The notes under the pieces: model-generated
Told to the model about the DNA's origin: nothing
What the model saw: only the letters and a program-made list of their open reading frames with translations
The model's database searches: none
Shown here: piece by piece, positions 8,425-16,110 of the stretch
Layout of the letters: each line of letters opens with the position of its first letter
Position numbering within the stretch: the stretch's first letter is position 1
Source: Nitrospinota bacterium
GTDB taxonomy: Bacteria > Nitrospinota > Nitrospinia > UBA9942
Reading direction: 5' to 3'
Assembly (NCBI GenBank): GCA_016234205.1
Contig: JACRGN010000234.1
Coordinates: 1-38,698 of the forward strand
Length of the DNA stretch: 38,698 nucleotides
Program-made: the position numbers and the translations under genes

Positions 8425-9504
8425 TTATGTATCTGAGTTTTTATGAAAATGTCCCCTGTTATTGATTAAATGCTGAACAATTGTCGGGTCTAATTTTGTC
8501 CCTGATATATTTTTAATCTCAGTAATCGCATTCTCTGTGGAAAGGGATTTACGATATGGCCGGTTGCTTGTCAACGCATCAAATACATCAGCTACTGCAA
8601 TAATCCGTGAGAGGAGGGGAATCTGGCCATCTTTCAATCCGTCCGGGTAACCTGTTCCGTCATAATTTTCATGGTGATGCTTTATAATCTTGCTTACATT
8701 TTTAAATGAGCTTATCTCAGAGATAATCTTTTCACCAATTAAAGAGTGTTCTTTTATCATATTAAACTCTTTTTCACTAAGGGCATCTATCTTGTTCAGG
8801 ATAGAATCGGCAATTCCTATCTTGCCAAGGTCGTGCAGGAGAGCGGCGAATTCAAGGTCGGTCTTTTCCTCTTCTGAAATACTAAGTAATTCACCAATCT
8901 TAAGGCAGGTGAAACGCATCCTGTCACAATGCCCCCTTGTATATTTATCCTTCGCCTCAATTGCCTCGGCAAGCACCTTTACCATCTGGAAATTCATTTT
9001 CTGCAGTGTTTCATAAGCATTCTCAAGTTCAATCGTTTTATTATTAAGCTCATCTGTCCTCATCTCTACCTTCTTTTCTAAGAGGGTGCGATATTCCATA
9101 TTCTCTCTTTCTAATTTTTTATTTTGAATCAGGAGGTCTCTGTTGTGCAGGGCGTTCTGGACAGTATTTAAGAGGTGTTCTTTTGTAATCGGCTTTATAA
9201 GGAAATCAAAGGCACCCATCTTCATGGCGTCAATGGTAATATTTAAGTCCATCAAGCCTGTAAGGATTAGGACAGGAATATCATCATAATTCTTTTTAAC
9301 ATATTCCAGTATCTGAAGCCCATTTACCTCCGGCATTCTAATGTCACTGATGACAAGCTCGTAATTGTTATTTTTAAGCTCATCAAATATCCCGGAGCCA
9401 CCGGCTGACTGGATGACTGAATAGTTTCCCTTGGTTAAATGGATAGAGAGGGTCTTTCTTATAATCTCTTCATCGTCTATAACGAGGATTGGTCTTTTTT
9501 GCAT
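8425..9504 (-). CDS. Response regulator with HD-GYP c-di-GMP phosphodiesterase domain
   Basis: 359 aa. The receiver domain (about 4-120) has phospho-acceptor D54 (SDIRMP) and K104. A coiled coil follows (about 125-180), then an HD-GYP domain with HDLGKIG (HD at 224-225), HHHENYDGTGYP (GYP at 285-287) and ADVFDALTSNRPYR. The metal-binding residues visible in these motifs are kept, so c-di-GMP hydrolysis is likely. First gene of the minus-strand operon. In the Pseudomonas Wsp system the output is the diguanylate cyclase WspR. Here the only c-di-GMP enzyme in view is a hydrolase. Confidence 0.94.
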   Translation of the reverse strand: MQKRPILVIDDEEIIRKTLSIHLTKGNYSVIQSAGGSGIFDELKNNNYELVISDIRMPEVNGLQILEYVKKNYDDIPVLILTGLMDLNITIDAMKMGAFDFLIKPITKEHLLNTVQNALHNRDLLIQNKKLERENMEYRTLLEKKVEMRTDELNNKTIELENAYETLQKMNFQMVKVLAEAIEAKDKYTRGHCDRMRFTCLKIGELLSISEEEKTDLEFAALLHDLGKIGIADSILNKIDALSEKEFNMIKEHSLIGEKIISEISSFKNVSKIIKHHHENYDGTGYPDGLKDGQIPLLSRIIAVADVFDALTSNRPYRKSLSTENAITEIKNISGTKLDPTIVQHLINNRGHFHKNSDT

Positions 9505-9515
9505 ATTAAAATTAT

Positions 9516-9578
9516 AAGTGTCAGTGTCAGTGTCAGTTAAAGGAATTGTTTTTTTCTCACACTGACACTTACACTTAC
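9516..9578. repeat. GTGTCA-type inverted tandem repeat
   Basis: Three GTGTCA units and a complementary CACTGACACTTACACTTA arm lie just upstream of the HD-GYP regulator start, within its 5' leader. Confidence 0.8.
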
Positions 9579-9669
9579 GCTTTAAGTTTTTGTGCTATAT
9601 ACAACACTACTTGTATCAAAAGACACAAGAACTAATAATAGATATAACAAATAAGGTTATTTTTCGGTA

Positions 9670-9698
9670 TTGTTTTTTGAATAGATGTTAATTATAAT
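9670..9698 (+). promoter_or_regulatory. Candidate sigma70-type promoter for heme-sensor kinase
   Basis: TTGTTT, a 17-nt spacer and TATAAT lie 52 nt upstream of the kinase ATG in the divergent intergenic region. Spacing and the -10 are consensus; the -35 is a partial match. Confidence 0.55.
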
Positions 9699-9750
9699 AA
9701 CCTATCATATTTAATGTATCCAATTATCATGCCAAAGTAAAGAAATTGCA

Positions 9751-11301
9751 ATGAATTTTTTAAATAGGCTTCAAGTAAAAATAATATTACCTATCATTCT
9801 CTCTATCGTCATAATTTTCTCCATAATGATATATATTGTGGATAGGATGGAGAGGGGACTGTTTCATGAGGACTGGCTTGTCAAGACTAAGATATATACA
9901 AATTCTATTTCTGCAATGATAGAAAAAGAAATGGAAGGGAAAAGACCTTTTATTGCCCGGGACCTAATCCATAAGTTGAAAAAAATTCCTGGTATGAAAA
10001 ATTTACAGGTTATCAGAACAAATGGAAAAGAGGCATTTGAGGATTTTGAAACATTTTATAAGGTAAAGGAGATTTATCTGTTTTCCCCTGAGGTTATAGG
10101 GGAGTATTTGAATTTAAAAGAGGGAAAAGCAAATGTAGTCAGTGATGAGAGGGTAGAAGCTGTTATGAAGGAGGGGAAGGAGAAAGAGTATTATGGTTAT
10201 GACGAAAACGGAAAGGTGTTCTATGATTATTATCTGCCAATTTTAAATAAATCTGAATGTCATAAATGCCATGGTGACAAAGAAAAGATTCGTGGTATTT
10301 TAAAAATCTCTCTATCCGATGAAAAATTTGCCGAGCATCTGAACAACCACCTCTCTATCATGTTATGGATATCTGCAGCTACTGTAATCATTCTGATAAT
10401 TGTGATTAGCTGGATTGTTTATAAACTGGTTTCCAAGCCGCTGAATACTGTTATTAAGACAATAAAGGAGATTGAGCATGGCGATAAAAATCAGAGGATT
10501 GGTTTGGAATCAAATGATGAGATTGGATATATGGCAACGCATTTTAATATAATGCTTGACAGACTGAAACAGGAGGGACACCTCGCATCTCTCGGCAAAA
10601 TCTCGGCTGTTTTGGCACATGAGATAAAAAATCCGATTGCCGGAATCAGCGGTGCAGTGCAGTTGATTGATGAGGGGCTCCCTGCATCTGACCCGAAGAG
10701 GGAGATTATAAATAAGATAATCAAGGAGGTTCAGAGGTTAGATTCAATGCTCAAAGACCTTCTCAAGTTCTCAAAGCCTATTACTGTAAATCCAAAAGTG
10801 CATGATTTGAATAAAGTGATAACAGATACAATTCATCTGCTGGAATTTAAATGCAGAAAGGGTAAAATATCCATTGACACAAATCTTGACAGCAATATTC
10901 CCAATATCTTTATTGACAGGGAGAAGATTCAACAGGTGTTACTTAATATCTGCATCAATGCTATTGAGTCAATGAAGGAAGATGGAAAACTTACAATTGC
11001 TACATCAATGGATAAACCGAGTGGCAGCGAATACATCCAGATAGATATTTCTGATACCGGATGCGGCATATCTCCTGATGTCATGAAAAATATCTTTACC
11101 CCTTTTTTCACAACCAAGAAAGAGGGTAGCGGGCTGGGACTGCCGATTAGCTTGAGAATAGTTGAAAAACATATGGGGACGATAAAAACAGAAAGTGTTG
11201 TTGACAAGGGGAGTAAGTTTTTAATAATATTACCTATTGATAATTCATTAAATATTCTTAAAGGAGATGCCGAATATAATGACAGCGAGGTATTATTATG
11301 A
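9751..11301 (+). CDS. Heme-c sensor histidine kinase
   Basis: 516 aa. TM1 is about 11-30, a periplasmic domain about 31-200 with CHKCH at 170-174, TM2 about 202-226, HAMP about 227-278, HisKA with H290 (LAHEIKNPIAG), and HATPase with QQVLLNICINAIESM, DTGCGI and GSGLGLPIS. The sensor domain matches that of the MCP at 1192 in motif order (IRTNGKEAFEDF, YDYYLPI, CXXCH, RGILKIS), so both may read the same redox or ligand signal through covalent heme. It overlaps the regulator gene by 4 nt (ATGA), indicating a cognate pair. No strong Shine-Dalgarno is seen at its start. Confidence 0.94.
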   Translation: MNFLNRLQVKIILPIILSIVIIFSIMIYIVDRMERGLFHEDWLVKTKIYTNSISAMIEKEMEGKRPFIARDLIHKLKKIPGMKNLQVIRTNGKEAFEDFETFYKVKEIYLFSPEVIGEYLNLKEGKANVVSDERVEAVMKEGKEKEYYGYDENGKVFYDYYLPILNKSECHKCHGDKEKIRGILKISLSDEKFAEHLNNHLSIMLWISAATVIILIIVISWIVYKLVSKPLNTVIKTIKEIEHGDKNQRIGLESNDEIGYMATHFNIMLDRLKQEGHLASLGKISAVLAHEIKNPIAGISGAVQLIDEGLPASDPKREIINKIIKEVQRLDSMLKDLLKFSKPITVNPKVHDLNKVITDTIHLLEFKCRKGKISIDTNLDSNIPNIFIDREKIQQVLLNICINAIESMKEDGKLTIATSMDKPSGSEYIQIDISDTGCGISPDVMKNIFTPFFTTKKEGSGLGLPISLRIVEKHMGTIKTESVVDKGSKFLIILPIDNSLNILKGDAEYNDSEVLL

Positions 11302-12716
11302 AAAAGGCAAGGGTATTGGTAGTTGATGATGAAAATATTATTGCATGGACACTTCAGGAAAAACTGATCAAAGAGGGTTTTGAGGTCAGGACGGTGGAGA
11401 ATGGGGAATCCGCAATTAATTCCATCAAGGAAGATATGCCTGATTTAGCCTTTGTAGATGTCTTCTTGCCTGATATAGGTGGAATTCAGGTATTGAAGGA
11501 GATTATCAGTTTGAATGAGGAAATCCCTGTAATCATGGTTACAGGCTCAGGTTCAGTTGATACAGCAGTTACTGCCATGAAGCTCGGGGCTTATGATTAT
11601 ATCAATAAGCCTTTTAACCTTGCCGAGGTTGCCATTATTGCAAAAAAGGCAATTGAGTCTAAGAGGGTAAGCCGGGAGGTTTCATGGAGATTAGAAAAAG
11701 AGAAGAAGACACACAGTATTGGCAATATAATCGGTGAGAGTAAAGAGATAAAAGGTGTCCTTGATATGATTCAGAAGATAGTCCAGAGTGATGCTACTAC
11801 TGTCCTGATAGAAGGGGAGAGCGGGACAGGGAAGGACCTTGTGGGAAGGGCTATACATTATACGAGCAGAAGGTCAGCAAGGCCTTTCATGGATATAAAT
11901 TGTACTGCGCTGCCGGATACCCTTGTCGAGAGCGAACTTTTTGGATACGAAAAAGGGGCATTTACAGACGCCAAAGCAAAAAAAGTTGGTCTCTTTGAGC
12001 TTGCAGACGGGGGGAGTGTCCTCCTTGATGAGATAGGTGATATGCCCATAGCTACACAGACAAAACTTCTTAAATTTATTGAGAATAAACGTTTCAAAAG
12101 GGTTGGAGGGGCTTCAGATATTGAAGTGGATGTGAGGATTATAGCGGCAACTAACAAGAACCTTAAAGAGGAGATTAAGAGTGGAAAGTTCAGGGAGGAT
12201 TTGTATTATCGCTTAAAGGTGATACCAATTTTTATACCGCCTCTCAGGGTAAGGACGGGCGATATACTTATTCTTGCCAATTATTTTATAAATAAATTCA
12301 ATCAGGAGTTTAGGAAAGATGTAAAAGGACTGTCATCAAAGGCTGAAAAGGCTATTTTATCATATCAATGGCCTGGAAATGTCAGAGAATTAAAAAATGT
12401 TATTGAGAGGGCGATTATCCTTGAGAGTAAAGATAAGATATTAATTGAGCATCTCCCGATTGAAGTTGTAGAGGGTGCTCCTTTTAAAGAGGAGGAACGG
12501 CAGCAGCAATCAAATTTTACCCTTCCAGAAAATGGAGTTCCCCTTGAAGAAGTAGAAAAAAATCTATTGATACAGGCATTAAAAAAGGCAAATGGAAACC
12601 AATCAAAGGCAGCAAAACTTCTAAGTTTGAGCAGATATGCACTGCGGTATAGATTGAAAAAGATTGGATATTTAAAAATAGATTCGACAGATTCAGAAAT
12701 CACACAATCTGTTTAG
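11298..12716 (+). CDS. NtrC-family sigma54-dependent response regulator
   Basis: 472 aa. Receiver with D54 (FVDVFLPD) and K104 (YINKPF). The AAA+ domain has Walker A GESGTGKD (173-180), Walker B VLLDEIGD (241-248) and ELFGYEKG before the sigma54-contacting loop. That loop reads GAFTDA (220-225) instead of GAFTGA; this variant occurs in some natural family members. A Fis-type HTH lies at the C-terminus (NQSKAAKLLSLSRYALRYRL). It should activate RNA polymerase-sigma54 when phosphorylated by the upstream heme-sensor kinase. Three -24/-12 sites downstream mark the cytochrome genes as probable targets. Confidence 0.95.
   Translation: MKKARVLVVDDENIIAWTLQEKLIKEGFEVRTVENGESAINSIKEDMPDLAFVDVFLPDIGGIQVLKEIISLNEEIPVIMVTGSGSVDTAVTAMKLGAYDYINKPFNLAEVAIIAKKAIESKRVSREVSWRLEKEKKTHSIGNIIGESKEIKGVLDMIQKIVQSDATTVLIEGESGTGKDLVGRAIHYTSRRSARPFMDINCTALPDTLVESELFGYEKGAFTDAKAKKVGLFELADGGSVLLDEIGDMPIATQTKLLKFIENKRFKRVGGASDIEVDVRIIAATNKNLKEEIKSGKFREDLYYRLKVIPIFIPPLRVRTGDILILANYFINKFNQEFRKDVKGLSSKAEKAILSYQWPGNVRELKNVIERAIILESKDKILIEHLPIEVVEGAPFKEEERQQQSNFTLPENGVPLEEVEKNLLIQALKKANGNQSKAAKLLSLSRYALRYRLKKIGYLKIDSTDSEITQSV
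12687..12712. promoter_or_regulatory. Inverted repeat ACAGATT-N12-AATCTGT
   Basis: Perfect 7-bp arms at 12687-12693 and 12706-12712 lie in the last codons of the regulator gene, 10-35 nt upstream of the -24 element. It could be a regulator site, although it is closer to the promoter than usual for an enhancer. There is no T-run, so it is not a terminator. Confidence 0.3.
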
Positions 12717-12721
12717 TCTAA

Positions 12722-12737
12722 TGGCATATTAATTGCT
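12722..12737 (+). promoter_or_regulatory. Sigma54 (-24/-12) promoter for triheme cytochrome operon
   Basis: TGGCATATTAATTGCT fits TGGCAY-N5-TTGCW with correct GG-to-GC spacing. It starts 5 nt after the stop of the sigma54 activator gene and about 180 nt before the first cytochrome start. Confidence 0.75.
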
Positions 12738-12772
12738 GTTTATATATCCGCTTATTTATTTTATAAAACATT

Positions 12773-12794
12773 AGGAGGTGAACTGCCTATGTAA
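12773..12794 (+). promoter_or_regulatory. Strong Shine-Dalgarno followed by start-stop ATGTAA
   Basis: AGGAGGTG at 12773-12780 is followed 10 nt after AGGAGG by ATG directly joined to TAA (12789-12794). No longer frame uses it. It lies in the leader of the triheme operon and could be a minimal start-stop element, a ribosome-docking or stability site, or a relic. Confidence 0.35.
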
Positions 12795-12915
12795 TTTGTT
12801 GAAATATCTGTTTTATTTTTAGGGTTACATAAAAATTTAAAAAGATAGAATGGGCAATATAACACTTAAAGAGTGCGAAAATACACAGAAAACTAAAAAA
12901 AAGGGGGGGGATGAA

Positions 12916-13296
12916 ATGAAATTCAAATTTTTGATTGTTTTGTTTTTAGGTTTATTTACTCTTCTTTCTATGCCAGAATTTTCACGTGCAGAATATGGCG
13001 ATATCATACTAAATAGAAAGGCTGAAAGTATGAGGAAGGCAGGGGTTAATGATGTCATGTTTCCCCACTGGTTTCATCGTATAAGATTCAAGTGTAAAGT
13101 ATGTCATGAAGATATTTTTATTTTAAAGGCAGGCGCTAATGATATTAACATGAGTCTGATCATGAATGGAGAGAAATGCGGGAAGTGTCATAATGGGATT
13201 ATTGCATGGGAACCGCTTTATTGTGATAGATGTCATTCTTGGGAACCAGGATGGCTCCCCGGACCGGTTCAGCATTCAAAGAAGGTATCTAAATAG
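12916..13296 (+). CDS. Periplasmic triheme c7-type cytochrome 1
   Basis: 126 aa from the ATG at 12916, which follows a G-rich AGGGGGGGG element by a few bases. An upstream in-frame ATG at 12850 would hide the signal peptide and is disfavoured. A signal peptide (about 1-25, ending FSRAEYG) precedes three CXXCH motifs: CKVCH 60-64, CGKCH 88-92 and CDRCH 103-107. Extra histidines in FPHWFH can act as sixth ligands. The GANDINM segment between hemes 1 and 2 recurs in the next two proteins. The layout fits the c7-type triheme family of Geobacter-type electron transfer. It is the first of three adjacent paralogues behind a sigma54 promoter. Confidence 0.9.
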   Translation: MKFKFLIVLFLGLFTLLSMPEFSRAEYGDIILNRKAESMRKAGVNDVMFPHWFHRIRFKCKVCHEDIFILKAGANDINMSLIMNGEKCGKCHNGIIAWEPLYCDRCHSWEPGWLPGPVQHSKKVSK

Positions 13297-13348
13297 ATAA
13301 CAATAAATTTTATGGATTATTGAATTGACTGGGAGGGAATTTAATACG

Positions 13349-14131
13349 ATGAAAACTGATAAAAGACTTATAATGATATTAATGTTTTTGACAATTTTTG
13401 TTGTATCCTTTAATTATTCTGCCTTATCTGCTGAAAAAAAAATAGAAAAGAAGACGAAGGTTAAAGAGACGACCCCTAAACCGGTTGAGCAGTCTACTCC
13501 ATCTGCTGAAAAACCTGCTGAAACGATGCCACCTGTTAGTGGGGCAGAAGAATCATCAGGAAAAACTCTTGACCCAAAAGACCCAAGGAGCCTTATTTAC
13601 CTTGATACAAAAGGAAATAAGGCTGGAACAGGCGATGTTACTAAGTCAGGTGTTGCATCTACATTTGCCAAAGTTGGAGCGGGATGGCATCCCGCCGCAC
13701 TTGCAGAAACAAATCTTCCTATGGATAAATATAAATTAGTGGATTGGGCTAAAATTGTTAAGGAAAAGATAATAGCCCCTCAGTATAGCTTAGATATGAA
13801 CGCAAAGCCGGAAGATGAACAGATGATTGATTTAAATATACTGTTTGAGACTAAAAGTGATTTTATGGATAATGTTATATTTCCGCATAACATACATACA
13901 TGGTGGCTAAAGTGTGAGATATGTCATGAAACTGTCGGCGGGCCTATTTTTGAGCCTTCTGCAGGGGCAAACGATGTAAAAATGGTAGAAATGGCAGGAG
14001 GGAAATGGTGCGGCAGATGTCATAATAAAATAGCATTTCCGCTTGCAGATTGTAAGAGATGCCACATTTCGGCCAAGGGGGTAAAGCCCGATGAGAGCGT
14101 AACTTTAAGAACAATATCAAAATCTAAGTAA
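13349..14131 (+). CDS. Triheme c7-type cytochrome 2 with Pro/Lys-rich linker
   Basis: 260 aa from the ATG at 13349 (GGGAGGG upstream; an in-frame TTG at 13325 is less likely). Signal peptide about 1-28, then a Lys/Thr/Pro/Glu-rich low-complexity linker to about residue 70, a segment of unknown fold (about 75-165), and a C-terminal triheme domain with CEICH 189-193, CGRCH 221-225 and CKRCH 235-239. FPHNIH and GANDVKM match the positions in the sister proteins. The long linker suggests tethering across the periplasm or a docking role (inference). It lies 52 nt after cytochrome 1 and 2 nt before cytochrome 3. Confidence 0.9.
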   Translation: MKTDKRLIMILMFLTIFVVSFNYSALSAEKKIEKKTKVKETTPKPVEQSTPSAEKPAETMPPVSGAEESSGKTLDPKDPRSLIYLDTKGNKAGTGDVTKSGVASTFAKVGAGWHPAALAETNLPMDKYKLVDWAKIVKEKIIAPQYSLDMNAKPEDEQMIDLNILFETKSDFMDNVIFPHNIHTWWLKCEICHETVGGPIFEPSAGANDVKMVEMAGGKWCGRCHNKIAFPLADCKRCHISAKGVKPDESVTLRTISKSK

Positions 14132-14133
14132 AG

Positions 14134-14484
14134 ATGAATAAAAGGATACTTAGAGGAGGATTATTGTTGGTTTTGTGTTTTATTGCGGATATAGGGATTT
14201 CTATATTTCCAGTTCAAGCAGTTGAGAAGAAACCGCAAGATATTATTATTTTCAATAACCAAAAGGCAAGCAGGGGAAAAGCTGATATGCCCCCTGCCCG
14301 CTTTTCACATTCTATTCATAATAAAAAGCTAAAGTGTAAAGATTGCCATCCCTCTGTTTTTAAAGAGAAAAAAGGGGCGAATATAGTTACAATGAAGAAA
14401 AATATTAATGGCGAGTATTGTGGAAAATGCCACAATGGACAATTTGTATGGGATATGTCAGCTTGTCGCCGTTGTCATGTTTAG
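14134..14484 (+). CDS. Triheme c7-type cytochrome 3
   Basis: 116 aa. Signal peptide or N-terminal anchor (about 1-29, ending VQA), then CKDCH 68-72, CGKCH 96-100 and CRRCH 111-115, with FSHSIH and GANIVTM as in the sister proteins. It ends one residue after the last heme motif. Probably a small periplasmic electron carrier working with the hexaheme proteins encoded downstream. The start is 2 nt after the preceding stop, so translation is likely coupled. Confidence 0.9.
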   Translation: MNKRILRGGLLLVLCFIADIGISIFPVQAVEKKPQDIIIFNNQKASRGKADMPPARFSHSIHNKKLKCKDCHPSVFKEKKGANIVTMKKNINGEYCGKCHNGQFVWDMSACRRCHV

Positions 14485-14644
14485 CAGTTTTGTTTTTTTT
14501 AAATTAATTATGTGTAAAATTAACTATAAGTATGCAATAAGACACACTTCGTATTAAAATTTAATCCTTCCATTATGATTTGTAAAATCCTAAATTATGC
14601 ATTAATCACAGGCTAACACAGTTAAGCACATGTAAAACAAATAA

Positions 14645-14680
14645 TTAAATTCCTTTTTTTGAATTTAAAATATATTTTAA
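14645..14680. promoter_or_regulatory. Candidate enhancer site: AT palindromes
   Basis: TTAAATTC-N8-GAATTTAA and a perfect TTAAAATATATTTTAA overlap about 105-140 nt upstream of the -24 element, the usual distance for a sigma54 activator site. The AT richness makes chance possible. Confidence 0.3.
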
Positions 14681-14785
14681 CTCATTGAATAATCGTTATA
14701 AATTTGTGATTTTATGATGCATAAATATGGGCATCTTTAAAATATGTTTTACCATTTTTTCTAATAGTAATACTCTTTATAATAA

Positions 14786-14801
14786 TGGCATGATAAATGC
14801 T
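14786..14801 (+). promoter_or_regulatory. Sigma54 (-24/-12) promoter for hexaheme cytochrome 1
   Basis: TGGCATGATAAATGCT has the same GG-to-GC spacing as the site at 12722, with ATGC in place of TTGC. It lies 43 nt before the ATG at 14844, which suits a start of transcription near 14812. Confidence 0.65.
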
Positions 14802-14843
14802 TATTTATGATTATCAAGAAGTTTAATTTAAGTATTGAAATAT

Positions 14844-16055
14844 ATGAAAAAAAAGACTTGTATCACATATAGTATATCTTTTGTCCTATTTTTAGCCTTT
14901 TTATTATACAGTATCCCTGTTTCAGCAGTGCATAAAGGTGCGGGTAACCTAACTTGCGGCAATTGCCATACTATGCATAACAGTCAGGGTAACAGCGGTC
15001 TTGGTGGTGTGTCCGGTGGTTCCCTCATTTTGCTCAGGGCGGATGGTATAACAGGCAGAGAAAATATTCACAAACTTTGTCTGCAATGTCATGCGGATAC
15101 TGGAGGTCAGGCAGATACCCAACATGCACCACATGGTCAATATGCTCCAAAGGTTCACTCCGCAACTGCGACATGGAATCAGGATACTCATCTTACTGCT
15201 ATAGGGGCGGGCGGGAATTTCTATCCCGAGGTTGATGCTACAAATTTTGCATTAAGTTCAAGCGGACAAACTGCTGGTCTTGGAAAAGGACATTCTCTTG
15301 GCCTTACAAATGTAACACCTCCTGGTGGAGATACAGCAATAACAGGTTTCTCATGCACAGCCTGCCATGACCCTCATGGGACTGCAGATGCTAATGATCA
15401 AGGCATAAACAAATTTAGGAACTTAAGAAAATCAGCAACAAATGCCGGCAACAATGCCGGTGTTACACTTACTGCTGGAGATTTTACAAGTTGGGTGGGG
15501 GGGATTAACGGAACGAATTTTACAGGGGTATCCCTTCCCGGTGGAAGCGGGGCAGGGGCAGTAGCATGGCCGGTAATCAGCACCACACCTACAGGTAATT
15601 CTGCAGATGCTGCTAACAGTAACTCCTATGGTGGGGGTAGTACGGGTGGTATTTCAAGATGGTGTGCCCAGTGCCATGATAACTGGCATGAGGCTCTTAC
15701 AACGGGAAATCTTGATAACAATAGTATGGATTGGCACAGGCATCCGGTTGATAATCTTTTGAGTGATACAACAACTACTTCAGGTGCAGGAGTAACTATT
15801 ATAAATACTGCTAATTATTCAGTTACAACTGCGGGTCAGTATCTACCGGTTGCGAGTGGTTCAGGGGCTAATAGAGTATTTTATAAAACCAATGAATCAA
15901 CAGATAAGGTTATGTGTCTATCCTGCCATTTTGCTCATGGTGGTCCTTACAATGACAATCTACGATGGGATTATACCTCATCTGTTTCATCAGGTAGTCA
16001 GAACGGCAATGGTGTGCCTTCAACCAGAGGGTGTCAGTTGTGTCATAATAGGTGA
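14844..16055 (+). CDS. OmcS-like hexaheme extracellular cytochrome 1
   Basis: 403 aa from the ATG at 14844. Signal peptide about 1-28 (cleavage near VSA-VHK). Six CXXCH motifs at 38-42, 79-83, 171-175, 274-278, 358-362 and 397-401, the last ending three residues from the C-terminus. There are 13 further histidines, enough for six bis-His hemes. The order CHTMHNS, a second CXXCH, GHSLG, SCTACHDPHG, WCAQCH..H, RHP, CLSCHFAH and a terminal CXXCH follows Geobacter sulfurreducens OmcS as I recall it. The size is also close (OmcS is about 430 aa with six hemes). OmcS polymerises into extracellular electron-conducting filaments. That this protein does so is inference. Glycine- and serine-rich loops join the heme segments. 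Behind its own sigma54 promoter and followed by a terminator. Confidence 0.9.
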   Translation: MKKKTCITYSISFVLFLAFLLYSIPVSAVHKGAGNLTCGNCHTMHNSQGNSGLGGVSGGSLILLRADGITGRENIHKLCLQCHADTGGQADTQHAPHGQYAPKVHSATATWNQDTHLTAIGAGGNFYPEVDATNFALSSSGQTAGLGKGHSLGLTNVTPPGGDTAITGFSCTACHDPHGTADANDQGINKFRNLRKSATNAGNNAGVTLTAGDFTSWVGGINGTNFTGVSLPGGSGAGAVAWPVISTTPTGNSADAANSNSYGGGSTGGISRWCAQCHDNWHEALTTGNLDNNSMDWHRHPVDNLLSDTTTTSGAGVTIINTANYSVTTAGQYLPVASGSGANRVFYKTNESTDKVMCLSCHFAHGGPYNDNLRWDYTSSVSSGSQNGNGVPSTRGCQLCHNR

Positions 16056-16096
16056 TGCGAAGCATCATTCCGAGCGAATGCAAGGAATCTTGAGAC
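16053..16096. repeat. REP-like palindromic element
   Basis: Two small palindromes, TGATGCGAAGCATCA (including the cytochrome stop codon) and ATTCC...GGAAT around GAGCGAATGCAA, directly follow the hexaheme gene. The second resembles the widespread ATTCCGAGCGAAGCGAGGAAT intergenic repeat. Confidence 0.6.
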
Positions 16097-16110
16097 TAAA
16101 AGTTTAAAAT

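Larger units (their letters stand above)
14485..14843. other. AT-rich regulatory gap before first hexaheme cytochrome
   Basis: 359 nt without a credible ORF. It holds the -24/-12 element at 14786, an 8-bp inverted repeat TTAAATTC/GAATTTAA (14645-14668) and an overlapping perfect 16-bp palindrome TTAAAATATATTTTAA (14665-14680). No GTGTCA- or CACAGAG-type repeat is present, unlike most other large gaps. A T-run at about 14508 has no stem. Confidence 0.6.

Noticed and set aside
9720..9734. Minus-strand TGGCATGATAATTGG as a sigma54 promoter for the chemosensory operon
   Set aside because: The -12 element has GG instead of the conserved GC and it lies more than 200 nt from the first gene.
12850..12915. 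Longer start for triheme cytochrome 1
   Set aside because: It would place 22 hydrophilic residues before the signal peptide; the ATG at 12916 has the better ribosome site.
14500..14515. Terminator after triheme cytochrome 3
   Set aside because: There is a T-run but no stem before it.
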